This document shows, piece after piece, positions 1 to 4,996 of a stretch of 7,167 bases of DNA. The translations under genes and the position numbers were made by a program. The stretch is taken from NCBI GenBank assembly GCA_964635065.1, contig CAZWMK010000110.1, positions 1 through 7,167 of the forward strand. Direction: 5' to 3'. The notes under the pieces were generated by a model that saw only the letters and a list, made by a program, of their open reading frames with translations, was not told where the DNA came from and did no database searches. Source of the stretch: CAZWMK01 sp964635065 (GTDB taxonomy: Bacteria > Pseudomonadota > Alphaproteobacteria > Sphingomonadales > Sphingomonadaceae). Numbering within the stretch: position 1 is the stretch's first letter; every line of letters starts with the position of its first letter.

Positions 1-930
1 GATGAAAGTCTTGCCGATGAACTTGCGCTTGGCTTCGGGGTCGCTCACGCTCTTCAGGCCGTCAAGGAACAGGCGGCTGGCGTCCACATGGACCAGCGGA
101 ATCTGATAAGCACCGCGGAACAGCGACACGACTTCCTCGGCCTCGCCATGACGCATCAGACCATGATCGACAAAGACGCAGGTCAGCTGGTCGCCGATCG
201 CCTCGTGGATCAGCACCGCTGCAACAGCCGAATCAACACCGCCTGACAGGCCGCAGATCACACGCTTGTCGCCGACCTGGGCACGGATGTCGGCGATCTT
301 GGCGTCACGGAAACCGGCCATCGTCCAGTTGCCCGAGCAGCCGGCGACATGACGCACGAAATTGCCGATCAGCCTTGCGCCGTCGGGCGTATGCACCACT
401 TCGGGGTGGAACTGCACGCCATAGAAGCGGCGGGCTTCGTCAGCGATGGCAGCATAGGGCGCACCTTCCGAACGGGCGATGATCCTGAAGCCCGGCGGCA
501 GGCTGTCGACGCGGTCGCCATGGCTCATCCATACCTGATGCCGTTCGCCCGGCGCCCACAGCCCATCGAACAGGGCGGATGCCTCGACGACTTCGACAAA
601 GGCGCGACCGAACTCGCGGTGGTCCGACGGGGTGACATGCGCACCAAGCTGGGCGCACATTGTCTGCTGACCATAGCAGATGCCCAAGACCGGCAGACCG
701 GATTCGAACACGCCTTGGGGCGCGCGCGGGCTTTGCGCCTCGCTGACCGAGGCCGGTCCGCCCGACAGGATGACGCCCTTCGGCTTCAGCCGTTCCAGCG
801 CGCCATCGGCCTGCGTGAAAGGCACGATTTCGCAGTAAACGCCTGCTTCACGGACACGGCGCGCAATCAGTTGCGTCACCTGGCTGCCGAAATCGAGGAT
901 GAGGATAGTTTCAGTCGGAACGACAGTCAC
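1..930 (-). CDS. guaA: GMP synthase (glutamine-hydrolysing), N-terminal 310 codons, runs off the left edge
   Basis: Converts XMP, ATP and glutamine to GMP in the cytoplasm, the last step of guanine nucleotide synthesis. I translated this frame directly. Residues 9-20 carry the DFGSQ start of a class I glutamine amidotransferase. The nucleophile Cys85 lies in GICYGQQ, and the other triad residues are His175 and Glu177 in FHPE. The ATP pyrophosphatase domain begins near residue 205, with its P-loop LSGGVDS at 228-234 and the downstream VDHGLMR segment. About 210 C-terminal residues (rest of the synthetase domain and the dimerisation domain) lie outside the window, judging by the usual length near 520. 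The start is GTG at 930: an in-frame TGA at 951-949 excludes a longer form, and there is no nearby ATG. The ribosome site is weak (GGGG at 941-938). It lies 88 nt after the exported-protein gene, with no convincing promoter or terminator between them, so co-transcription is possible. Confidence 0.97.
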   Translation of the reverse strand, partial: MTVVPTETILILDFGSQVTQLIARRVREAGVYCEIVPFTQADGALERLKPKGVILSGGPASVSEAQSPRAPQGVFESGLPVLGICYGQQTMCAQLGAHVTPSDHREFGRAFVEVVEASALFDGLWAPGERHQVWMSHGDRVDSLPPGFRIIARSEGAPYAAIADEARRFYGVQFHPEVVHTPDGARLIGNFVRHVAGCSGNWTMAGFRDAKIADIRAQVGDKRVICGLSGGVDSAVAAVLIHEAIGDQLTCVFVDHGLMRHGEAEEVVSLFRGAYQIPLVHVDASRLFLDGLKSVSDPEAKRKFIGKTFI

Positions 931-1018
931 AGGCTGGCCCCGCGTGGATCAAGAGTGGAATAGCGCTTCCATAGGTAGAGCAAGGCCGCAAGTCCAGCAT
1001 TGCCGTATGCCGACGCGT

Positions 1019-1585
1019 TCAGCGCAGCGTTAGTGCAGGATCGTTGAAGCGCAGTTCGCGCACACGTCCCGCCAACGTTGCAAGACAGGTAAAGCGGATC
1101 GGCCGGGCGAGGCTGTAGTCCCGCCATCGGTCATCCCGCCAGTCGTCATCGAATCGACGCACCACTTCGATATGACCGCGCACACGATAACCATCGCTGA
1201 CCTTTTCCGTGCTGATAATATCGCGCACGACTGCATCATAACCCTGCCGCTGCGCCCGGCGTTCAGCCTCAAGTGCACAGGCATCGATGGCACGACCGGC
1301 AAGGCGGTCGTCACCCGCCTCCATGTTGCCATCGCCCCGGTCATCCTCGCGATCATCGTCGCGGTCGTTTTTTTTCGTAGCCGAAGCGATCGCTGCGATC
1401 CCGGCAATAATCGCGATACCGACGATGACGTCCCCGACATCGATACGGTCACGCTGGCAACCGCGGCCATGGCGGCAATTGTCATGGGCAGTTGCAGGGG
1501 CTGGCGATAGCGACAAGCTGGCCGCATCACCAAGAAACAGGCTTACGGCACAACAGGAGAGAAGAAGCGGGCGCGATGGCAGCAT
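1019..1585 (-). CDS. Exported or membrane-anchored hypothetical protein, 188 aa
   Basis: I do not recognise the family. The protein begins with a probable signal peptide (residues 1-33: basic residue at 5, hydrophobic core at 7-18, possible cleavage after Ala-Thr-Ala at 31-33). After a short Cys-containing stretch (Cys37, Cys43) comes a hydrophobic Gly/Ile/Ala segment at 51-70, which could span the membrane. Next is a very charged Asp/Arg run at 74-85 and a mixed alpha/beta-looking domain at about 95-188 (Cys103, Cys167). This suggests a small envelope protein, but no function can be assigned. I chose ATG 1585 over the longer 224-residue reading from 1693, because it has a good ribosome site (GGAAGG, 8 nt upstream) and places the signal peptide at the N terminus. 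The longer reading would start inside the rplQ terminator. An A8 run codes for the Lys-Lys-Asn just after the hydrophobic segment. That the gene is real is likely; its role is unknown. Confidence 0.75.
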   Translation of the reverse strand: MLPSRPLLLSCCAVSLFLGDAASLSLSPAPATAHDNCRHGRGCQRDRIDVGDVIVGIAIIAGIAAIASATKKNDRDDDREDDRGDGNMEAGDDRLAGRAIDACALEAERRAQRQGYDAVVRDIISTEKVSDGYRVRGHIEVVRRFDDDWRDDRWRDYSLARPIRFTCLATLAGRVRELRFNDPALTLR

Positions 1586-1593
1586 GGCGGCGA

Positions 1594-1599
1594 CCTTCC
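1594..1599 (-). promoter_or_regulatory. Ribosome binding site that decides the start of the exported protein
   Basis: GGAAGG on the minus strand, 8 nt before the ATG at 1585. No comparable site precedes the upstream in-frame ATG at 1693 or the GTG/TTG codons near 1666-1661, so this site supports the shorter 188-residue reading. Confidence 0.6.
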
Positions 1600-1671
1600 G
1601 GACTGACAGCCTGATCCTGTGCGCACCTGCTTTTACCCGTGATGAATGCCCTCCTTGGCGCAACACGCATG

Positions 1672-1703
1672 AAAAAAGGCCGCACTTTAACAAAAGTGCG
1701 GCC
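1672..1703 (-). terminator. Rho-independent terminator of the ribosomal protein operon
   Basis: Perfect 11-bp inverted repeat: arms at 1703-1693 and 1688-1678, 4-nt loop at 1692-1689, followed on the minus strand by six T residues at 1677-1672. It starts 24 nt after the rplQ stop codon. The stem is GC-rich at its base. It ends the long operon and separates it from the exported-protein gene. On the plus strand the hairpin is not followed by a T run, so it should act on minus-strand transcription only. Confidence 0.95.
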
Positions 1704-1726
1704 CTTGATCTGAAAGCGTCCTGAAA

Positions 1727-2146
1727 TCAGGCGGCTTCGGCGTCTTCCGACACTTCAACCGGACCCGAATCCTGGCCCTTGGCCGAAACGTCGCGATCGA
1801 CGAACTCGATGATCGCCATCGGCGCAGCATCCGATGCACGGATGCCAGCCTTGAGCACGCGGACATAACCGCCCTGACGCTCTGCGTAACGCGCGGCGAG
1901 CACGTCGAACAGCTTGATCAGCTGCGCGTCATCACCAAGGCGCGCATGCGCCAGACGACGATTGGCAAGGCCGCCCTTTTTGGCGAGGGTGACCAGCTTT
2001 TCGACGTAAGGACGCAGTTCCTTCGCCTTTGGCAGCGTCGTCTTGATCTGCTCGTGCTTGATCAGCGCGGCGGCCATGTTGCGGAACAGGGCAAGACGGT
2101 GGCTGGTGGTACGGCCGAGTTTACGACCGGCAACGCGATGGCGCAT
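1727..2146 (-). CDS. rplQ: 50S ribosomal protein L17
   Basis: Large-subunit ribosomal protein L17, 139 residues (the E. coli protein is 127). The N terminus MRHRVAGRKLGRTTSHR and the segment IKTTLPKAKELRPYVEKLVT at about 34-53 are characteristic of the family. The last 20 or so residues are an acidic, Ala/Glu-rich tail that lengthens the protein relative to E. coli and is probably disordered. ATG 2146 has a good ribosome site (AGGAG, 7 nt upstream) and matches the family N terminus. It is the last gene of the alpha operon, 87 nt after rpoA, and is followed by a strong intrinsic terminator. Family assignment is secure. Confidence 0.98.
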   Translation of the reverse strand: MRHRVAGRKLGRTTSHRLALFRNMAAALIKHEQIKTTLPKAKELRPYVEKLVTLAKKGGLANRRLAHARLGDDAQLIKLFDVLAARYAERQGGYVRVLKAGIRASDAAPMAIIEFVDRDVSAKGQDSGPVEVSEDAEAA

Positions 2147-2192
2147 TTTTCACTCCTGTTTGTTCAGGGGCCGTATCAGGTACCCCGGACCA

Positions 2193-2212
2193 CGCCCGAA
2201 ATCGCCCGGGCG
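2193..2212 (-). repeat. Short inverted repeat in the rpoA-rplQ gap
   Basis: On the minus strand CGCCCG (2212-2207) pairs with CGGGCG (2198-2193) across an 8-nt loop. No T run follows, so it is not an intrinsic terminator. It may be an mRNA-stabilising or processing hairpin between rpoA and rplQ, but a 6-bp GC stem can also occur by chance in DNA of this composition. Confidence 0.4.
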
Positions 2213-2233
2213 CACGGCGTTTCAGGAAGAAGC

Positions 2234-3289
2234 TCAGAACTCCTGTTCGAGCTTCTTCGCCATTTCTTCAATGTTTTCAGGCGGCCAGCCGGCAATTTCC
2301 ATACCGAGGCGCAGCCCCATCGACGACAGCACTTCCTTGATTTCGTTCAGCGATTTGCGGCCGAAATTCGGTGTGCGCAGCATCTCGGCTTCCGACTTCT
2401 GGACGAGGTCGCCGATATAAATGATGTTGTCGTTCTTGAGGCAGTTAGCCGAGCGGACCGAGAGTTCCAGCTCGTCGACCTTCTTGAGCAGATAGCGGTT
2501 GATACCACCTTCTGCCTCAGCCTCGGCCGGTGCACCGGCAACGCCGCCCGCCACAGCCTGAACACTGGCGACCTGCGGTTCTTCAAAGTTGATGAACAGC
2601 TGCAGCTGGTCCTGAAGAATACGCGCCGAGTAGGCCAGCGCGTCCTCGGGAGTCACCGTGCCATCGGTTTCGATGGTCATGGTCAGCTTATCATAGTCAA
2701 GTTCCTGGCCGACACGGGTGTTTTCCACCTTGTAGGCCACCTGACGCACCGGCGAATACAGCGCATCGACAGGAATCAGCCCGATCGGCGCATCAACCGG
2801 ACGGTTTTCCGACGCCGGGACATAACCCTTGCCGGTGCTGGCCGCCAGTTCCATGTTGAACGACGCGCCCTCGTCAAGCGTGCAGATAACAAGATCGGGA
2901 TTGAGCACAGCGATATCGCCAGTCACGTTGATCTGACCAGCGGTGACCTCGCCAGGTCCGGTCGCCGTCAGTTGCAGGCGCTTCACGCCTTCGCCCTGAT
3001 AGCTGATCGCCACCTGCTTGACGTTGAGAACGATGTCGGTAACGTCTTCACGCACGCCGGTAAGCGACGAGAATTCGTGCAGGACGCCGTCGATCTTGAT
3101 CGAAGTAATCGCTGCGCCCTGCAACGACGAGAGCAACACGCGACGAAGGCTGTTGCCAAGCGTCAGACCGAAACCGCGCTCCAGCGGTTCCGCGACAAAG
3201 GTCGCCTTGCGCTTCGAGTCACCGCCAACCCTGACGTCGAGCTTGTTGGGTTTCTTCAGTTCCTGCCAGTTCTTCGCAATGACAGCCAC
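2234..3289 (-). CDS. rpoA: DNA-directed RNA polymerase subunit alpha
   Basis: Alpha subunit, which dimerises to start RNA polymerase assembly and contacts UP elements and activators. It has 351 residues, in the usual alphaproteobacterial range. The N-terminal assembly domain (about 1-235) has the conserved block ERGFGLTLGNSLRRVLLSS at 37-55. A low-complexity Ala/Gly/Glu linker spans about 241-262. The C-terminal DNA-binding domain at about 267-340 contains VRSANCLK, whose Arg279 corresponds to E. coli Arg265 (DNA contact), then YIGDLVQ, and the NFGRKSLNEIKEVL helix-hairpin-helix segment at 308-321. The start is GTG at 3289, supported by AAGGGG 6 nt upstream and by the family-like N terminus (KNWQELKKP). 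It follows rpsK by 101 nt; that gap holds a strong hairpin. rpsD, which lies between rpsK and rpoA in E. coli, is absent here. Confidence 0.98.
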   Translation of the reverse strand: MAVIAKNWQELKKPNKLDVRVGGDSKRKATFVAEPLERGFGLTLGNSLRRVLLSSLQGAAITSIKIDGVLHEFSSLTGVREDVTDIVLNVKQVAISYQGEGVKRLQLTATGPGEVTAGQINVTGDIAVLNPDLVICTLDEGASFNMELAASTGKGYVPASENRPVDAPIGLIPVDALYSPVRQVAYKVENTRVGQELDYDKLTMTIETDGTVTPEDALAYSARILQDQLQLFINFEEPQVASVQAVAGGVAGAPAEAEAEGGINRYLLKKVDELELSVRSANCLKNDNIIYIGDLVQKSEAEMLRTPNFGRKSLNEIKEVLSSMGLRLGMEIAGWPPENIEEMAKKLEQEF

Positions 3290-3347
3290 AGTCTTCCCCT
3301 TGGGGTTAGGCGCAATCCAGTCGATGGATGGGCCGGGAACGAAGGTG

Positions 3348-3371
3348 GGCGGCCCTTCGAAAAGAGCCGCC
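3348..3371 (-). repeat. 10-bp hairpin with UUCG loop in the rpsK-rpoA gap
   Basis: On the minus strand a 10-nt arm at 3371-3362 pairs with 3357-3348 (nine Watson-Crick pairs and one U-G), enclosing a UUCG tetraloop at 3361-3358. It starts about 20 nt after the rpsK stop and ends 58 nt before the rpoA start. There is no following T run, so it is unlikely to be an intrinsic terminator. An intercistronic stabiliser, an RNase processing site or part of an rpoA leader structure are all possible. Confidence 0.65.
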
Positions 3372-3390
3372 TGCCAAACTTGTTAGGACG

Positions 3391-3780
3391 TCAGACGCGA
3401 CGACGCTTGGGCGGGCGCACACCGTTGTGCGGGATCGGCGTCACATCACGGATCGCCGTGATGTGGAAACCGACAGCCTGCAGGGCACGCAGGGCCGATT
3501 CGCGACCCGAGCCGGGGCCACGAACTTCGACTTCGAGCGTACGCACGCCGTGTTCGGCGGCTTTCTTGCCGGCATCTTCCGCTGCCATCTGCGCTGCATA
3601 AGGCGTCGACTTGCGGCTGCCCTTGAAGCCCATGGTGCCTGCCGACGACCAGGCAATTGCATTGCCCTGCGCATCGGTGATGGTGATCATGGTGTTATTG
3701 AACGACGCATTCACATGGGCCACGCCCGAAGTGATATTCTTGCGCTCACGGCGCTTAATGCGAGCCGGTTCACGTGCCAT
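3391..3780 (-). CDS. rpsK: 30S ribosomal protein S11
   Basis: Small-subunit platform protein S11, 129 residues, the same length as in E. coli. Family blocks are clear: GVAHVNASFNNTMITITDAQ at 19-38, the GTMGFKGSRKSTPYAAQ segment at 48-64, VRGPGSGRESALRAL at 86-100, and the C-terminal RDVTPIPHNGVRPPKRRRV at 111-129. ATG 3780 has a strong AAGGAG ribosome site 8 nt upstream. It follows rpsM by 25 nt and is clearly co-transcribed with it. S11 lies next to the mRNA exit path in the ribosome. Assignment is secure. Confidence 0.99.
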   Translation of the reverse strand: MAREPARIKRRERKNITSGVAHVNASFNNTMITITDAQGNAIAWSSAGTMGFKGSRKSTPYAAQMAAEDAGKKAAEHGVRTLEVEVRGPGSGRESALRALQAVGFHITAIRDVTPIPHNGVRPPKRRRV

Positions 3781-3805
3781 TTTTCTAGCTCCTTACCTGG
3801 CTTGC

Positions 3806-4174
3806 TTATTTCTTCTTGCCGGCGATCGGCTTGGCCTTGCCCTTGCGGGTGCGCGCATTGGTATGCGTGCGCTGGCCACGGACAGGCAGACCCTTGCGAT
3901 GACGCAGGCCGCGATAGCAGGCCAGATCCATCAGGCGCTTGATGTTCATGGAGACCTGGCGACGGAGATCGCCTTCCACGGTCAGCTCACGGTCGATCAT
4001 TTCGCGCACCAGCAGCACTTCCTGATCGGTCAGGTCCTGCACACGACGGTCAGACGGGAAGCCCATCTTTTCGACGATCGACTTGGCGGTGGTGCGACCG
4101 ATGCCGTGAATATAAGTCAGGGCGATCTCGACGCGCTTATTCGTCGGGATGTTTACGCCCGCGATACGTGCCAC
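3806..4174 (-). CDS. rpsM: 30S ribosomal protein S13
   Basis: Small-subunit head protein S13, which contacts the large subunit and the P-site tRNA; 122 residues. The N terminus ARIAGVNIPTNKRVEIALT, the helix-turn-helix-like IHGIGRTTAKSI at 22-33, and the signature RGLRHRKGLPVRGQRTHTNA at 88-107 identify the family. The basic Lys-rich tail at 111-122 is also typical. The start is GTG at 4174, with AGGAG 8 nt upstream (4187-4183). It is the first gene of the alpha operon, preceded by a 162-nt gap with a probable promoter and two inverted repeats, one of them just upstream of the ribosome site. This suggests a transcript that can start independently of the spc genes. Confidence 0.98.
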   Translation of the reverse strand: MARIAGVNIPTNKRVEIALTYIHGIGRTTAKSIVEKMGFPSDRRVQDLTDQEVLLVREMIDRELTVEGDLRRQVSMNIKRLMDLACYRGLRHRKGLPVRGQRTHTNARTRKGKAKPIAGKKK

Positions 4175-4195
4175 AATAACTTCTCCTGCTCCACA

Positions 4196-4215
4196 GGGCG
4201 CGTGGGCACACGCCC
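4196..4215 (-). repeat. Leader hairpin just upstream of the rpsM ribosome site
   Basis: On the minus strand an 8-bp stem (4215-4208 with 4203-4196; GC-rich, one U-G pair) encloses a 4-nt GCCC loop. It ends 8 nt before the AGGAG that starts at 4187. Its position suggests control of ribosome access to rpsM, but the sequence alone does not show which ligand, if any, binds. Confidence 0.5.
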
Positions 4216-4262
4216 CATCTCAAAGCTTGAATGCCAGCAGCACCGAATGCACCGCAGACATG

Positions 4263-4284
4263 TTTTTCCAACGATTCGGAAAAA
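4263..4284 (-). repeat. Inverted repeat in the adk-rpsM gap
   Basis: Perfect 7-bp inverted repeat, TTTTTCC (4284-4278) and GGAAAAA (4269-4263) on the minus strand, with an 8-nt loop. On neither strand does a proper T run follow a GC-rich stem, so it is a poor intrinsic terminator. It overlaps the start point expected from the promoter at 4316-4288, so the full hairpin would form mainly in RNA reading through from adk. Confidence 0.45.
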
Positions 4285-4287
4285 GCG

Positions 4288-4316
4288 TAGCTAGAACGCG
4301 CCTCACGCCAAGTCAA
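4288..4316 (-). promoter_or_regulatory. Probable sigma-70 type promoter for rpsM-rpsK-rpoA-rplQ
   Basis: On the minus strand TTGACT (4316-4311), preceded by C as in the CTTGAC pattern common in alphaproteobacteria, is followed after 17 nt by TAGCTA (4293-4288). The -35 is five of six to consensus and the spacing is ideal; the -10 is weak. It lies in the largest intergenic gap of the window, after adk, exactly where a separate alpha-operon promoter would be expected. A start near 4281 would give a leader of roughly 107 nt. Confidence 0.55.
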
Positions 4317-4336
4317 GTCTTACGCCAAAGCGATGA

Positions 4337-4996
4337 CTAATTCGCGCGCCCGCCTTCAAGAACACGCACAATCGCGGCATAGACATGGTCCATATCCGCC
4401 ATGCCGTCGATCCGGCTGACCATGCCGCGCGCCTCATAATAAGGCAGAATCGGCGCGGTCTTTGCGCGATATTCAGTCATGCGCGTCCGCACGGTTTCGG
4501 CATTGTCGTCGGGACGACGCTTGAACTCGGTGCCCCCGCAGATATCGCACACGCCATCGACAGCCGGGCGCTTGTGCGTGTCATGATAGCCTTCGCCGCA
4601 TTTGGCACAGGAAAAACGGCCAACTATGCGAGCGACGAGCGCGTCTTCGTCGACAGCCAGTTCAATGACATGATGAAGCTGGCGCCCACGCGCCTTGAGA
4701 AGCACGTCAAGTGCTTCGGCCTGAGCCTGTGTGCGTGGGAACCCGTCGAAAATGACGCCGCCCTGGGTGTCGGCAGCATCAAGACGCTCCCCGATAATGC
4801 CGACAATGATGTCGTCCGACACCAGCCCACCGGCATCCATCACAGCCTTGGCCTTGAGACCAACGTCTGTGCCGGCCTGGACTGCCTCGCGCAGCATGTC
4901 GCCGGTCGAGAGTTGCACCATGCCGCGCTCGCGCTGAAGCCTCTGCGCCTGCGTGCCCTTACCCGCACCCGGCGGCCCAAGCAGGATGATGTTCAC
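4337..4996 (-). CDS. adk: Adenylate kinase with four-cysteine (zinc-type) lid
   Basis: Catalyses the reversible transfer of phosphate from ATP to AMP, giving two ADP; cytoplasmic. It has 219 residues, the long bacterial form. The P-loop GPPGAGKGT is at 7-15, the AMP-binding STGDMLR at 30-36, and DGFPRT at 84-89. The lid spans about 125-163 and carries CAKC (Cys130, Cys133) and CDIC (Cys150, Cys153), the four-cysteine arrangement known to bind structural zinc in Gram-positive enzymes. E. coli has His, Ser, Asp and Thr at these sites. RRPDD at 160-164 follows the lid. The start is GTG at 4996, overlapping the secY stop by 4 nt (GTGA), with AGGGGGA 7 nt upstream, so translation is probably coupled to secY. 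Placement between secY and rpsM is usual in alphaproteobacteria. Confidence 0.98.
   Translation of the reverse strand: MNIILLGPPGAGKGTQAQRLQRERGMVQLSTGDMLREAVQAGTDVGLKAKAVMDAGGLVSDDIIVGIIGERLDAADTQGGVIFDGFPRTQAQAEALDVLLKARGRQLHHVIELAVDEDALVARIVGRFSCAKCGEGYHDTHKRPAVDGVCDICGGTEFKRRPDDNAETVRTRMTEYRAKTAPILPYYEARGMVSRIDGMADMDHVYAAIVRVLEGGRAN

Noticed and set aside
349..963. 204-codon plus-strand frame opposite guaA
   Set aside because: The minus strand encodes an unmistakable GMP synthase with intact catalytic motifs over the same bases.
931..1018. Promoter or terminator between the exported-protein gene and guaA
   Set aside because: TTGC and CTAT-like elements are present but at unsuitable spacing, and no stem with a T run is visible.
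1385..1394. Palindrome AGCGATCGCT inside the exported-protein gene
   Set aside because: It occurs once, within coding sequence, and such GC/AT-mixed palindromes arise by chance; there is no sign of a site-specific role.
1019..1585. Exported protein as a lipoprotein (Leu-Leu-Ser-Cys at residues 8-11)
   Set aside because: The cysteine is too close to the N terminus and the -2 Leu is a poor fit to the lipobox; a normal signal peptide ending near residue 33 fits better.
1586..1693. N-terminal extension of the exported protein to the ATG at 1693
   Set aside because: It would start inside the terminator hairpin, lacks a ribosome site, and would bury the signal peptide.
1946..3601. 551-codon open frame on the plus strand, antisense to rplQ, rpoA and rpsK
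   Set aside because: It lies wholly opposite three certain genes, its product resembles no family I know, and long antisense frames are common in GC-rich DNA with strong codon bias.
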